Positions 1 to 9,408 of a stretch of 64,000 nt of DNA are shown piece by piece (position 1 is the stretch's first letter; the number at the start of each line of letters is the position of its first letter). The notes below the pieces were generated by a model, which saw nothing but the letters and a program-made list of their open reading frames with translations, was not told the origin of the DNA and did no database searches. The translations under genes and the position numbers were made by a program. This DNA is from Devosia sp. FJ2-5-3 (GTDB taxonomy: Bacteria > Pseudomonadota > Alphaproteobacteria > Rhizobiales > Devosiaceae), in assembly GCF_029201545.1 (NCBI RefSeq), contig NZ_CP104007.1:2638501-2702500 (forward strand), written 5' to 3'.

Positions 1-2
1 AC

Positions 3-1004
3 CAGCACCACTATACCGGCCCCACCGGTATTCCGGCGCTGCGCAAGGCCATCGCCGAGCACCTCACCGACGTCTACAACCTCGATCACACGGCCGACGA
101 GATCGTCGTCACCGCCGGCGTGCAGGAGTCGATCACCCTGCTCATGCTGGCGCTGATCAATCCGGGCGATGAAGTGCTCATCACTTCGCCGCGCTTCATG
201 ACCTATGACACCGCCGTCAACTTTGCCGGTGGCGTGCCCGTCCCCGTCCCGACCTTCCAGAAGGACGATTTCGCGCTCGACATCAACGAGATCGAAAAGC
301 GCATCACCCCCAAGACGCGCATGTTCGTGCTGGTCTCGCCGAACAACCCGACCGGCGCCGTCACCCCGCCGGCCGTGATCCGCCAGATTGCCGAGCTGGC
401 CATCAAGCACGACATCATCATCGTCTCGGACGAGATCTACGCCCAGATCATCTATGACGGTAACGAGCACCTCTCCATCGGCACCCTGCCGGGGATGAAG
501 GAACGCACCATCACGCTCAACGGCTTCTCGAAGACCTTCGCGATGACCGGCTGGCGCGTTGGCTATCTCGCCGCTCCTGCTGACTTCGTGACCAAGGTCA
601 CCGAGATGCGCCACACGCTCTCGATCAACACCTGCACGATCTCGCAACACGCCGCCCTCGCGGCCCTGACCGGCCCGATGGAGCCGATCCAGGCCATGAT
701 CGACGCCTATACCGAACGCCGCGCCTTCCTCCTGCCGGCACTCGACGAAATGGGCTTGACCTATGGCAATCCCGGCGGCGCCTTCTACGTCTACATCAAC
801 GTTGCCGGCACCGGCATGTCGACCCCGGACTTCTGCGAGAAGCTGCTGCGCGAAACCGGCGTCATGATGTTCCCCGGCACCATGTTCGGCGACCATGACC
901 CCAGCTATATCCGCCTGTCCTTCCTGCAGCCGCTCGAAGTCATCAAGGATGCCGTCGAACGCATGAAGGGCTTCATGGCCCGTCACGGAAAGGCCGCCTC
1001 GTAA
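3..1004 (+). CDS. Class I/II pyridoxal-phosphate aminotransferase, 5' end outside window
   Basis: The reading frame is open from the window edge, giving 333 residues of a fold-type I PLP aminotransferase that moves an amino group between an amino acid and a 2-oxo acid in the cytoplasm. Visible family marks are the YTGPTGIPALRKAIAEH stretch at the left edge, SPNNPTGAV, VSDEIYAQIIY, the PLP-lysine segment GFSKTFAMTGWRVGY and the substrate-arginine region YIRLSF near the C-terminus. The family is usually about 380-400 residues, so some 50-60 are missing. The stop overlaps the next start (TAATG), so it belongs to the operon that runs to 7583. The substrate cannot be read from the sequence. Confidence 0.93.
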   Translation, partial: QHHYTGPTGIPALRKAIAEHLTDVYNLDHTADEIVVTAGVQESITLLMLALINPGDEVLITSPRFMTYDTAVNFAGGVPVPVPTFQKDDFALDINEIEKRITPKTRMFVLVSPNNPTGAVTPPAVIRQIAELAIKHDIIIVSDEIYAQIIYDGNEHLSIGTLPGMKERTITLNGFSKTFAMTGWRVGYLAAPADFVTKVTEMRHTLSINTCTISQHAALAALTGPMEPIQAMIDAYTERRAFLLPALDEMGLTYGNPGGAFYVYINVAGTGMSTPDFCEKLLRETGVMMFPGTMFGDHDPSYIRLSFLQPLEVIKDAVERMKGFMARHGKAAS

Positions 1005-2428
1005 TGAACAAGCCTAATCCTGCCGAAAAGTTCGTCGGCATCCAGGTCAGCCCGATCAGCTTCCTCGACGAAGGCGTCGACACCGTCCTCGATACCCTCA
1101 AGGATCGCGTTGGCGTCAACGTGCTGATGCTGGGCACCGTGTCCTGGCTTGGCCTCAAGACCGGTCGCTCCATCTCGCACAAGCTGGACGGCTGGCCGGA
1201 CCATGGCGTACCAGAACCCTTCGCCATGAAGGGCGGCGCCTATTTCCAGCCGAACCCCGCCTATTACAACGGCACCTTCATCAAGGATTACCGCGCCCGC
1301 GACCCCGAGTTCGAGGGCAAGGACATCCTCAAGATGGTGATCCCGGAGGCCCATGAGCGCGGCCAGAAGGTCTACATCGAGCTGATGGAGCCCTTCTTCA
1401 AATATACCGGCCACGGCTCCACCAACACGGTCGACATCCCCAATCTGGCCCAGGCCATGGAAGTGGATATCTTCGGCCGCCTCACGGGCGATCCCTCGAC
1501 CAGCCATCCGGACTATCGCAACTGGATCCTCTCTATGATCGAGGATCAGGTGCGCAATTACGACCTCGATGGCGTGATGTGGTGCAATGAGCGCAATTCG
1601 CCGCTCGATACCCTGATCCAGGGCGGCGCGCCGGGCGATTTCTCGACCCATGCCCGTCGCGAGGCGATGGAACGCGGCATCGACGTCGAGTCCTGCCGCC
1701 GCGCCATGCTGAACCTTTATGATTTTATGCAGGAAGCAGCAGCCGGCAAGTCGTTCGCGGACGGAGCGTTCATCACCTTCATCCGCAAGCTGCTCGAAAA
1801 TCCGGAAGCCCTGATCTGGGAGCGCTTCTGGCTGGAGCGGAACAAGGATCTCGACCGCGAGCTCTATGGCCTCGTCAAGTGGTGCAAGCCCGGCATGCCG
1901 TTCGGCCTCAACGTCTGGAACCGCAACCACTTCAACATCTTCCGCCGCGCCCAGTGGCCGTGGGAAGAGCAGACCCGCTACGCCGATTTCGTCAAGCCGA
2001 TCACCTACCAGCATCAGGCTGGCGAGGTGTTCACCAAGGAACTGGGCTTCTTCCAGAAGACCATCCTGCGTGACTTCTCGGCCGATGAGGCGACTGCCGT
2101 GCTCTATCGTGTCCTCGGTCTCAAGGAAGCGCCGCACAGCCAGGTCATCGCCGCGGGCATGGACCCCGACACCTATGTCTATGGCCAGTGCGAAGATGCC
2201 GTTCGCGGCGTCGAGGGCAAGGCCAAGGTCTATATGGGTCTCGGCGTCGACGCGCCGCGCACCAAGCCGGAAACGGCCAAGATGACCAAGGACATCGCCT
2301 ATCGCTCCGTCATGGCCACCTACCGCGCTGGCGGTCACGGCGTGGTCCTGGCGCCCAACTATGCCTCGATGCACCTCACCCATCTCGATGGTGTTGCCGA
2401 TGCCCTGACCGAGTTGGGACTGAAATAG
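1004..2428 (+). CDS. Uncharacterised barrel-like protein, possible glycoside-hydrolase-like fold
   Basis: This 474-residue protein has no signal peptide or membrane segment. Its layout suggests an alpha/beta barrel: short hydrophobic strands (VNVLMLGTVSW, KVYIELMEPFF, LDGVMWCNERNSP, FGLNVWNRN, FVKPITYQ) alternate with helices, and acidic residues sit at strand ends. That resembles the hypothetical glycosyl-hydrolase (GHL) families, but I cannot name a family or substrate. It is translationally coupled on both sides (TAATG upstream, TAGTG downstream) between an aminotransferase and a cyclic-amidohydrolase, so it is almost certainly co-expressed with the peptide-type ABC ATPases. The coding assignment is secure because the two junctions fit exactly. 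The function is open. Confidence 0.85.
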   Translation: MNKPNPAEKFVGIQVSPISFLDEGVDTVLDTLKDRVGVNVLMLGTVSWLGLKTGRSISHKLDGWPDHGVPEPFAMKGGAYFQPNPAYYNGTFIKDYRARDPEFEGKDILKMVIPEAHERGQKVYIELMEPFFKYTGHGSTNTVDIPNLAQAMEVDIFGRLTGDPSTSHPDYRNWILSMIEDQVRNYDLDGVMWCNERNSPLDTLIQGGAPGDFSTHARREAMERGIDVESCRRAMLNLYDFMQEAAAGKSFADGAFITFIRKLLENPEALIWERFWLERNKDLDRELYGLVKWCKPGMPFGLNVWNRNHFNIFRRAQWPWEEQTRYADFVKPITYQHQAGEVFTKELGFFQKTILRDFSADEATAVLYRVLGLKEAPHSQVIAAGMDPDTYVYGQCEDAVRGVEGKAKVYMGLGVDAPRTKPETAKMTKDIAYRSVMATYRAGGHGVVLAPNYASMHLTHLDGVADALTELGLK

Positions 2429-3828
2429 TGGCCAATTACGACTCGATAATCCGCAATGCCGCGGTCCTCACCCCATCGGGGCTTGTGGAACTCGATGTTG
2501 CAATTTCATCTGGCCAGGTCGCTGCGCTCCTCCCCCGTGGGGAGGGCGCAGCCCCGTCAATTATCGATGGCTCCGGCAAGCATTTGCTGCCGGGTGCCAT
2601 CGACATCCATTTTCACATCCGTGCGCCCGCCTACCCGGATCGCGGCACCGTCGAGACCGAGACGCGCGCCGCTTCCGCCGGCGGCATCACCACGCTGTTC
2701 GAAATGCCGATCAGCAAGCCCTGCTGCAATTCGGCCGAGCAGGTCGAGATGCGTAGGGATCATTTTGCCGAGCACGCCTTTATCAATTTCGGTCTCTATG
2801 CCGCGCCGGGCGATCTGACCGATTCCAGCGTCGAGGCCATGCGCGCCGCCGGCATCATCGGCTACAAGATCTTCACCACCCCTGCCCCCGAAGGCCGGGA
2901 TGATGAATTCTTCGGTCTCTCCTTCCCGGACGAAGCCGACCAGCTCCGCGCCCTCAAGGCCGTCGCCAAGACCGGACTGCCGGTCGTCATCCACGCCGAA
3001 AGCGCCCAACTGCTCGCCCAGGCAGAACGCGACCTTGCAGGCGCCGATCTCTCCCTCGCCTCCAGCCACCTCGCTGCCCGCCCAGCCATCTGCGAATCCG
3101 TCGCTGTCGCAAAGCTGCTGGCGATGAACATCCAGGCCCAGGCCAAGCTGCACATCGCCCATGTGACCAGCGCCGAGACGATCAAGATCCTCCGCGCTTT
3201 CGCCGGCACGTCGGATTTCACCGCCGAAACCTGCCCGCATTATCTCACCCGCACCGACGAGGACGTCGCCCGCGCCGGTGTCTTTGCCAAGATCAATCCA
3301 CCGGTCCGCACCCAGGCCGACCAGGATGCGCTCTGGCAGGCGATTACCGACGGCGTCATCACCCACGTCACCACCGATCACGCCGCCTTCTCCCATGCCG
3401 AAAAACTGGCCAAGAAGGACAATTTCGTCGACGCCCCGCCCGGCTCGCCCGGCTCCGAAGTGCTGGTCCCGGCCATGCTCGACGCCGTCAGCCGCGGCAA
3501 GATCAAGCTTGAGAAAGCGGTTGAACTCTTGTCGGCAAATGCCGCAAAACGTTTCGGTCTGACCACCAAGGGTCGCATCGAGATCGGCGCCGACGCCGAT
3601 CTTATCCTCGTCGATCTCGCCGCCAGGACCGAGATCAGCCCGGAGACGCTGCATACTTTCGCCAAGGAGGTCGCACAGCTTTATTACGGCGCGATCTACA
3701 ACGGCCGAATTGCCCGTACCATCGTCAACGGCCAGACCGTATACGACGGGTCCATCGTCGGTGCCCCCGGCTGGGGGCGCTATACCTCGCCAACCGGAAC
3801 CTCCGCCCTGAACAGAATGAGCGCATGA
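2428..3828 (+). CDS. Dihydroorotase/allantoinase-like cyclic amidohydrolase
   Basis: A 466-residue metal-dependent amidohydrolase that hydrolyses cyclic amide bonds. It shows the DxHxH metal motif (DIHFHIRAP), a lysine in GYKIFTT where the bridging carboxylated lysine would sit, histidines in VIHAES and LHIAHVTSA, and the aspartate-bearing TTDHAAF. This order matches allantoinase/dihydroorotase (AllB/PyrC type II). I chose the GTG at 2428 because it overlaps the upstream stop (TAGTG) and keeps the usual N-terminal small beta domain; the frame is open further upstream but only as a shadow. The operon context argues for a catabolic ring-opening role, not pyrimidine synthesis. The true substrate is unknown. 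Confidence 0.9.
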   Translation: MANYDSIIRNAAVLTPSGLVELDVAISSGQVAALLPRGEGAAPSIIDGSGKHLLPGAIDIHFHIRAPAYPDRGTVETETRAASAGGITTLFEMPISKPCCNSAEQVEMRRDHFAEHAFINFGLYAAPGDLTDSSVEAMRAAGIIGYKIFTTPAPEGRDDEFFGLSFPDEADQLRALKAVAKTGLPVVIHAESAQLLAQAERDLAGADLSLASSHLAARPAICESVAVAKLLAMNIQAQAKLHIAHVTSAETIKILRAFAGTSDFTAETCPHYLTRTDEDVARAGVFAKINPPVRTQADQDALWQAITDGVITHVTTDHAAFSHAEKLAKKDNFVDAPPGSPGSEVLVPAMLDAVSRGKIKLEKAVELLSANAAKRFGLTTKGRIEIGADADLILVDLAARTEISPETLHTFAKEVAQLYYGAIYNGRIARTIVNGQTVYDGSIVGAPGWGRYTSPTGTSALNRMSA

Positions 3829-3829
3829 C

Positions 3830-4876
3830 ATGAGTGTTTCGCCTCCAACACAAACTGCCAACGCCGGGACGCCAGGGGCTCCCCTGCTCGAGGTGGATGA
3901 TCTGCAGACCACTTTCCTCGTCGGGGAAGGCCAGACCGTTCGCGCCGTCGATGGCGTCAGCTTCACCGTCAAGGCCGGCGAAACGCTCGCCATCGTGGGC
4001 GAGTCGGGCTCCGGCAAGTCGGTGACCAGCCTTTCGATCATGCGGCTCCTGCCCAAGAAGATCGGGCAGATCTCCCGCGGCGAAATCCGCCTCCGCGGCA
4101 AGGATCTGGCCAAGCTCACCGACCGCGAAATGCGCGCCATTCGCGGCAACGACATCGGCATGATCTTCCAGGAGCCGATGACCTCGCTCAATCCGGTGCA
4201 CACGATCGGCCAGCAGATCGCCGAAGTGGTCATCGAGCACGAGAAGGTCTCGAAGGCCGAGGCGAACAAGCGCGCCATCGAAATGCTCCAGATCGTGGGC
4301 ATTCCCGAACCCGCCCGTCGCGCCACCCAGTTCCCGCACGAAATGTCCGGCGGCATGCGCCAGCGTGCCATGATCGCCATGGCGCTCGCCTGCGAGCCCA
4401 GCGTGCTCATCGCCGACGAGCCGACCACCGCGCTCGACGTGACCATTCAGGCCCAGATTCTCGACCTCATGCGCAATCTGCAGGAGCGTCTGGGCATGGC
4501 CATCGTGTTCATCACCCACGATCTGGGCGTGGTGGCCGAAATGGCCCAGCGCGTCGTGGTGATGTATGCCGGCCAGGTCGTCGAGACCGGCACAGTCGAG
4601 GAAATCTTCAGCCAGCCGCTGATGCCCTATACAGCGGGCCTGATGCAGTCGATCCCGCGCATGGGCGCCGAGGAGAAGACCCGGCTCCAGGCCATCCCCG
4701 GCTATGTCCCACTTCTCACCAAACTCCCCAGCGGCTGCCGCTTCCGCACGCGCTGCGCCTATGCAGAGGAACGCTGCGCCGCAGCAGAGCCGCCGCTCGA
4801 GGAAATCGAAGGCGGCCGCAGCGTCCGTTGCATCCGCTGGAAGGAACTCAACCTGCCGACGAGGGCAAGCGCATGA
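3830..4876 (+). CDS. Oligopeptide/dipeptide ABC transporter ATP-binding protein, OppD type
   Basis: A 348-residue cytoplasmic ATPase of a peptide-type importer. Walker A GESGSGKS is at residues 57-64, followed by the Q-loop region [10 protein letters not shown], the signature MSGGMRQR, Walker [12 protein letters not shown] and the H-loop ITHDLG. The C-terminus carries the cysteine-bearing OppD/DppD extension ([16 protein letters not shown]) typical of this subfamily. It starts 2 nt after the amidohydrolase stop and overlaps the next gene by 4 nt (ATGA). Neither the permeases nor the binding protein is in the window; they are probably just upstream of position 1. The family also carries non-peptide substrates. 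Confidence 0.95.
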   Translation: MSVSPPTQTANAGTPGAPLLEVDDLQTTFLVGEGQTVRAVDGVSFTVKAGETLAIVGESGSGKSVTSLSIMRLLPKKIGQISRGEIRLRGKDLAKLTDREMRAIRGNDIGMIFQEPMTSLNPVHTIGQQIAEVVIEHEKVSKAEANKRAIEMLQIVGIPEPARRATQFPHEMSGGMRQRAMIAMALACEPSVLIADEPTTALDVTIQAQILDLMRNLQERLGMAIVFITHDLGVVAEMAQRVVVMYAGQVVETGTVEEIFSQPLMPYTAGLMQSIPRMGAEEKTRLQAIPGYVPLLTKLPSGCRFRTRCAYAEERCAAAEPPLEEIEGGRSVRCIRWKELNLPTRASA

Positions 4877-5901
4877 GCGTCAATCCAAAGCCAAATCCTG
4901 CCCAGGCCGGCGATCTGCTTCAGATCACGAACCTGCAAAAATTCTTCCCGATCAAGGGCGGCATCTTCAATCGCGTGGTCAACAATGTCCGCGCGGTCTC
5001 GGATGTATCCTTCACCATCAAGCGCGGCGAGGTCATCGGCCTTGTCGGCGAGTCCGGCTCGGGCAAGACCACGGTTGGCCGCACCCTGCTCAAGCTGGTC
5101 GAGCCCAGCGGCGGCAAGATCGAGTTCGACGGAAACGACATCACTCATCTGCCGCCCGCGCAGATGCGGCCCTTCCGCAAGCGCATGCAGATCGTCTTCC
5201 AGGACCCCTATGCCAGCCTCAATCCGCGCGAAAAGATCCGCACGGTCCTCGGTCATGCCCTGTCGGTCCACAATATCGGTGCCCCCTCGGAGCGCGAAGA
5301 CCGCATCGTCAAGCTGCTCGAGCAGGTCGGACTTTCCGGCGATTATCTCGACCGCTTCCCGCATGAATTCTCGGGCGGTCAGCGCCAGCGTATCGGCATT
5401 GCCCGCGCGCTTGCGGTAGAGCCCGAATTCGTCGTCGCCGACGAGCCGGTCTCGGCCCTCGACGTGTCGATCCAGGCACAGGTGGTGAACCTGCTTGAGG
5501 ACCTCAAGGCGGAATACAACCTCACCATGCTGTTCATCGCCCACGATCTGGCCGTGGTCGAACACATCAGCGACCGCGTGATCGTGATGTATCTTGGGCG
5601 CATCATGGAGATCGCGCCCACGCGCAAACTCTACTCGACCCCGAACCATCCCTACACCAAGGCCCTGCTCTCGGCCGTGCCTGACCCGGACAAGCGCCAC
5701 CGGCCAGACCGTGTCATCCTCACCGGTGACATCCCAAGCCCGATCAACCCGCCCTCCGGCTGCGTCTTCCGCACACGGTGCCCGCTGGCCATCGAGGATT
5801 GCGCCAAGGTCGTGCCGGAACCCGTCGAGATCTCGCCGGGCCATTTCAGCGCCTGTATCCGAACCGCCCCCCAGGGCAATGCCGCGCCTGTCGCGCTCTA
5901 G
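4873..5901 (+). CDS. Oligopeptide/dipeptide ABC transporter ATP-binding protein, OppF type
   Basis: A 342-residue partner ATPase to the upstream OppD-type protein; the two normally form a heterodimer under the permease pair. It contains Walker [19 protein letters not shown] in the Q-loop region, the signature [10 protein letters not shown], Walker [12 protein letters not shown] and the C-terminal extension [12 protein letters not shown]. The ATG at 4873 is chosen because it overlaps the previous stop (ATGA) and gives the usual N-terminus; the open frame extends further upstream only within the neighbouring gene. The M14 carboxypeptidase gene follows after 8 nt. Confidence 0.95.
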   Translation: MSVNPKPNPAQAGDLLQITNLQKFFPIKGGIFNRVVNNVRAVSDVSFTIKRGEVIGLVGESGSGKTTVGRTLLKLVEPSGGKIEFDGNDITHLPPAQMRPFRKRMQIVFQDPYASLNPREKIRTVLGHALSVHNIGAPSEREDRIVKLLEQVGLSGDYLDRFPHEFSGGQRQRIGIARALAVEPEFVVADEPVSALDVSIQAQVVNLLEDLKAEYNLTMLFIAHDLAVVEHISDRVIVMYLGRIMEIAPTRKLYSTPNHPYTKALLSAVPDPDKRHRPDRVILTGDIPSPINPPSGCVFRTRCPLAIEDCAKVVPEPVEISPGHFSACIRTAPQGNAAPVAL

Positions 5902-5909
5902 GATTTGTC

Positions 5910-7583
5910 ATGACCGACTTGGACGTCCACTTCGATCGCTACTACACCTATGCCGAAATGACCGCCGCCCTTGAGCGGCTGGTCGCGGCCCATCCAAACC
6001 TTGCCACCATGTCGTCGCTGGCCAAGTCCTTCGAGGGCCGCGACGTCTGGCTGATCGAGATCGGCAATAAGCAAACCGGCCCGCTCGACGAGAAGCCTGG
6101 CTATTACATCGACGGCCAGATCCACGCCGAGGAGCACGCCACCAGCGCGACCGCGCTCTATGCCGTGTTCCACCTCCTCACCCAGTATGGCAAGGACGAG
6201 GAAGTCACCCGCCTCGTCGACACCCAGACCTTCTATATCCTGCCGCGCATCAATCCGGATGGGGCCGAGCTGTCCCTGGTCTCGCCCTACTATAATTGGT
6301 GCGGCAATGGCCGTTTCATGCCCGGCGCAGATCGCATCGAAGGCCTGATCCCCGAAGATATCGATGGCGACGGCTTCATTGTCTGGATGCGCGTCCCGGA
6401 TCCCAAGGGCGAGTGGAAGAAGGATGCCAACAATCCGGACATCATGATCCAGCGCGCTCCGGGCGAAGAAGGCGGCGAATACTACCGCATGTACCCGGAA
6501 GGCACGATCCGCAATTACAACGGCGTCAATGTGCCGGTCGAAAAGCCTTTCGACGGCAATATGAACCGCAACTTCCCCACCAATTGGTCGCCCCAGGAAT
6601 ATGGCGCCGGCGAGCACCCGCTCTCCGAGCCCGAAGCCTTCGGCATGGCCAAGTTCATCCTGGCCCATCCCAATATCTGCGGCATGTGCGCCTATCACAC
6701 CCATGGCGGCATCATCCTCCGCCCGTCCATGACCAAGCCGGACAGCGCCATGAGCGCCCGCGACATGAATCTCTACAAGGAGATCGGCAAGGTCGGCACC
6801 GAGCTCACCGGCTACCCCACCGTCTCGATCTATGAAGAGTTCACGCCCGACAAATCCGTCGTGCGTCGCGGCGGTCTCATGGACTGGACCTATGAGGAGA
6901 TGGGCATCATCTCTTTCGGCACGGAACTCTGGGACCTCGAGCGCACCGCCGGCGTGCCCAAGGAAGGCTATTACAACCTTTACCCGCGCAATTCCGAAAT
7001 CCAGCAGAAGGTCTACGACTACGTCAAGGCCAACATGGCCGAGAAGGGCTGGCGCGACTGGAAGAGCTTTGACCACCCGCAGCTGGGCAAGGTCGAAATC
7101 GGCGGCATGGTCAATATCTGGACCTACCGCAATCCGCCCGGCAATCTGCTCGAGGAAATCTGTCGCCAGAACGTGCTGTTCAATCTCAAGCACGCCGCTG
7201 CCGCGCCCCAGGTCAAGATCGAAGACCTTTCGGTCATCCCCATGGGCGCCGACCTCTACAAGGTGCGCGCCGTAATTGGCAATTTCGGCTATCTGCCGAC
7301 CAACCTCTCCGACGTGGCCATCACCAACAAGGTTGCCAAGCCGGTTGTCGCCTCGATCACCGTCGACGGCGGCGAGCTGGCCATGAACCCTGAAAAGGTC
7401 GAGCTCGGAAACCTCGCTGGCCGCAATGAGCGCCTCTACCCCTGGTCCCCCTGGGGCCAGCAGTGGACTGCCAATGCCAAGCCGGTCGAATGGCTGGTTC
7501 GGGCCCCTGCCGGCGCCACCATCACGGTCACCAGCCAGTCTCAAAAGGGCGGCACCCAGCGCGCCGTTCACAAGATTTCATAG
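5910..7583 (+). CDS. M14-family zinc carboxypeptidase
   Basis: A 557-residue metallocarboxypeptidase expected to remove C-terminal residues from peptides. The zinc HxxE motif is at His72-Glu75 (QIHAEEHA), the third zinc ligand is in AYHTHGG and a catalytic glutamate is likely in FGTELWD. There is no signal peptide, so it probably acts in the cytoplasm on imported substrate. The domain is followed by a beta-rich C-terminal region of about 130 residues. The ATG at 5910 is chosen over the longer open frame because it starts 8 nt after the ATPase stop. It is the last gene of the operon; a strong terminator follows. Pairing with peptide-type ATPases suggests the imported compound carries an amide-linked C-terminal residue. 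Confidence 0.92.
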   Translation: MTDLDVHFDRYYTYAEMTAALERLVAAHPNLATMSSLAKSFEGRDVWLIEIGNKQTGPLDEKPGYYIDGQIHAEEHATSATALYAVFHLLTQYGKDEEVTRLVDTQTFYILPRINPDGAELSLVSPYYNWCGNGRFMPGADRIEGLIPEDIDGDGFIVWMRVPDPKGEWKKDANNPDIMIQRAPGEEGGEYYRMYPEGTIRNYNGVNVPVEKPFDGNMNRNFPTNWSPQEYGAGEHPLSEPEAFGMAKFILAHPNICGMCAYHTHGGIILRPSMTKPDSAMSARDMNLYKEIGKVGTELTGYPTVSIYEEFTPDKSVVRRGGLMDWTYEEMGIISFGTELWDLERTAGVPKEGYYNLYPRNSEIQQKVYDYVKANMAEKGWRDWKSFDHPQLGKVEIGGMVNIWTYRNPPGNLLEEICRQNVLFNLKHAAAAPQVKIEDLSVIPMGADLYKVRAVIGNFGYLPTNLSDVAITNKVAKPVVASITVDGGELAMNPEKVELGNLAGRNERLYPWSPWGQQWTANAKPVEWLVRAPAGATITVTSQSQKGGTQRAVHKIS

Positions 7584-7618
7584 AGCATTTCCAGCGAAGT
7601 GATTTCCCGTCCCACTTG

Positions 7619-7645
7619 CCCCGGACTTCGGTCCGGGGCCTTTTT
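7619..7645 (+). terminator. Rho-independent terminator of the aminotransferase-to-M14 operon
   Basis: A perfect 8-bp stem CCCCGGAC/GTCCGGGG with a TTCG loop, followed by CC and five T. It lies 35 nt after the M14 stop. Confidence 0.9.
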
Positions 7646-7676
7646 ATTTGCATGGTGCCTTAGGACCTTGGACAAT

Positions 7677-7702
7677 AAAAAAAGGGACCCCGAAGGGTCC
7701 CT
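7677..7702 (-). terminator. Rho-independent terminator of the SDR pair
   Basis: Read on the - strand it is an 8-bp stem AGGGACCC/GGGTCCCT with a TTCG loop followed by a run of T (the A run at 7677-7683 on the + strand). It faces the M14 operon terminator, so the two convergent operons are each closed. Confidence 0.88.
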
Positions 7703-7789
7703 GAAGTCCTCAGGAGATGAGGTATGTTGAGCGTCTCCAACGGGCTCGGCGAGCCATCTCCCCGTTCTGAGACGCAATAGAAGTAGGCC

Positions 7790-8512
7790 TTAGCCCTGCA
7801 GTTCGACCACCAGATCCCAGGCGCGAATCCGCTGGTCATTGAGCCCCTTGGCATCCTGCAAGGCCAGGTGAACAAAGGCCGGAGCCAGCTCGATCGGGTC
7901 TTTCCAGATCTTGCGCATTTCTTCCGAATAGGTCGTCTCGCTCATCGGCGTGTGCATCGGGTGACCAGGGGTCACGATGTTTACCGAGACATTGTAGGGC
8001 TCGAATTCCTTGGCGAGTGCGCGCGACAGGCCTTCGATGCCGAACTTCGACGCGCAATAGGTGGACTCGTCGATATCGCCGACAATGCCCGCATTGCTCG
8101 ACACATTGATGATGGCGCCCGACTTGCGGGCCTTCATCGACGGCGCAACGGCCTTGACGCAGATGAAGGCCCCCTTGAGGTTGACGCCGATCAACCGATC
8201 CCAATCCTCGATGGTGACGCTCTCGACCGGCTTGTAGAAGATGATGCCAGCATTGTTGACCAGCACATCGATGGGGCCGGCTTCCTTCTCGATCGCCTCG
8301 AAGACGGGGCCGATCGAGGGACCGTCAGTCAGGTCCAGCCGCATCGGACGGATATCGCCGGGCAGGTCCTTGAGAGGGGCCAGTTCGTTCTCCAGCACGT
8401 CGAGCGCATAGACGATCGCGCCTTCCGCTGCATAGAGCTGGGCAATGGCGCGGCCGAGGCCACGCGCAGCGCCGGTGACGACTGTGATTTTTCCTGAAAG
8501 CTTGCCGCTCAT
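7790..8512 (-). CDS. Short-chain dehydrogenase/reductase (SDR)
   Basis: A 240-residue classical NAD(P)-dependent SDR. The cofactor motif TGAARGLG is near the N-terminus, NNAG (LVNNAGIIF) marks the central strand, and the catalytic Ser and YxxxK appear as INVSSNAG and YCASK. It overlaps the upstream SDR gene by 4 nt (ATGA), so both are made from one transcript starting above 9273. The pair probably oxidises or reduces a hydroxyl/keto group of the compound handled by this region. The exact substrate is not readable. Confidence 0.93.
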   Translation of the reverse strand: MSGKLSGKITVVTGAARGLGRAIAQLYAAEGAIVYALDVLENELAPLKDLPGDIRPMRLDLTDGPSIGPVFEAIEKEAGPIDVLVNNAGIIFYKPVESVTIEDWDRLIGVNLKGAFICVKAVAPSMKARKSGAIINVSSNAGIVGDIDESTYCASKFGIEGLSRALAKEFEPYNVSVNIVTPGHPMHTPMSETTYSEEMRKIWKDPIELAPAFVHLALQDAKGLNDQRIRAWDLVVELQG

Positions 8513-9273
8513 GTCGCGATCCTTCCGCCGTCGATGACAAGGCCAATGCCTGTCACGAAGGACGATTGCTTGGAAGCGAGGAACAGAACCGCCTCGCCGA
8601 TTTCATTGCCGGTGCCCATGCGCCCCAGCGGGGTGATCGAGCGCCACTTCTGCTCCACCGCTTCCTTGTCGACGGCAAGGTCGAGATTGCGGCGGTTCAT
8701 GCTGGTATCGATCACGCCGGGATTGATGGCATTGCAGCGGATGTTTCGCGCTGCATATTCGATCGCGATAACGCGCGTCATCGACATGATGCCGCCCTTG
8801 GAGGCGGCATAGGAGAGGTTGCCGCCCACATTGGCGAAGGCGCTGACCGAGGAATTATTGACGATGGTGCCGCCGCCATTGCGCAACAGCGCCGGGAGGG
8901 CGTGCTTGCAGCCGAAGAAGCACCCCTTGAGGTTGATGTCGATCACCCGCTCGAACAGCTCTTCGCTGATCTGGTCGGAGGGGGTCACCGGCTGTTCGAT
9001 GCCGGCATTGTTGAAGATGGTGTCGAGCTTGCCGTATTTGCTTTCGGCCAGAGCTACGAGCGCCGCGACATCCGCCTCGATCGATACGTCGGTGCGCTGG
9101 AACGCCGCCCTGCCGCCTGCGGCCTCGACTTCGGCAATCAGCGATGCACCGCCATCCAGGTCGACGTCGCCGACAACGACAGATGCCCCTTCCTTGGCAA
9201 ATAGCAGCGCCGTGTCGCGCCCCATGCCGCTCGCGCCACCGGTGATGATGGCAACCATGCCGTTCAGTCTCAA
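8509..9273 (-). CDS. Short-chain dehydrogenase/reductase (SDR)
   Basis: A 254-residue classical SDR with the cofactor motif TGGASGMG, an Asp in VVGDVD that favours NAD over NADP, FNNAG, a catalytic serine in NNSSVSAF and YAASKGG. It is the first gene of a two-gene operon. About 50 nt upstream lies a GTATAC-centred motif also found upstream of hyuA, which suggests control by the GntR-family protein encoded at 16901-17605. It may act with, or as a heteromer of, the downstream SDR. Confidence 0.93.
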   Translation of the reverse strand: MRLNGMVAIITGGASGMGRDTALLFAKEGASVVVGDVDLDGGASLIAEVEAAGGRAAFQRTDVSIEADVAALVALAESKYGKLDTIFNNAGIEQPVTPSDQISEELFERVIDINLKGCFFGCKHALPALLRNGGGTIVNNSSVSAFANVGGNLSYAASKGGIMSMTRVIAIEYAARNIRCNAINPGVIDTSMNRRNLDLAVDKEAVEQKWRSITPLGRMGTGNEIGEAVLFLASKQSSFVTGIGLVIDGGRIAT

Positions 9274-9324
9274 GGCAGTTTCCCTTCCAAAGCGTCTCTC
9301 GCCGACATTCCCGCCAAGATAGTC

Positions 9325-9334
9325 TACTGTATAC
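9325..9334 (-). promoter_or_regulatory. Putative GntR/FCD operator upstream of the SDR pair
   Basis: The sequence TACTGTATAC, 52 nt upstream of the SDR start, matches 9 of 10 bases of TACAGTATAC upstream of hyuA (16869-16878), in the same orientation to the genes. FCD-subfamily GntR regulators commonly bind GT-N(2-3)-AC-centred palindromes, so the linked GntR gene is the obvious candidate binder. Confidence 0.45.
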
Positions 9335-9408
9335 TTGTATTACAAACGCAAAATCGTCACAGTGCACCGGGAACAGGCGCCGACCTATGTGCCGGCGCCT
9401 CGTTTTGA

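Noticed and set aside
983..2383. Long - strand frame opposite the barrel-like protein gene
   Set aside because: It mirrors codon bias of the + strand gene, overlaps it completely, and encodes Gly/Ala/Asp/Val-rich sequence without a domain.
2557..4446. 629-codon - strand frame opposite the amidohydrolase and OppD-type genes
   Set aside because: It spans two well-supported genes with overlapping start/stop coupling; the translation is low-complexity with no motif.
5898..7571. 557-codon - strand frame opposite the M14 peptidase gene
   Set aside because: The zinc motifs and terminator support the + strand gene; the opposite frame is a GC-rich shadow.
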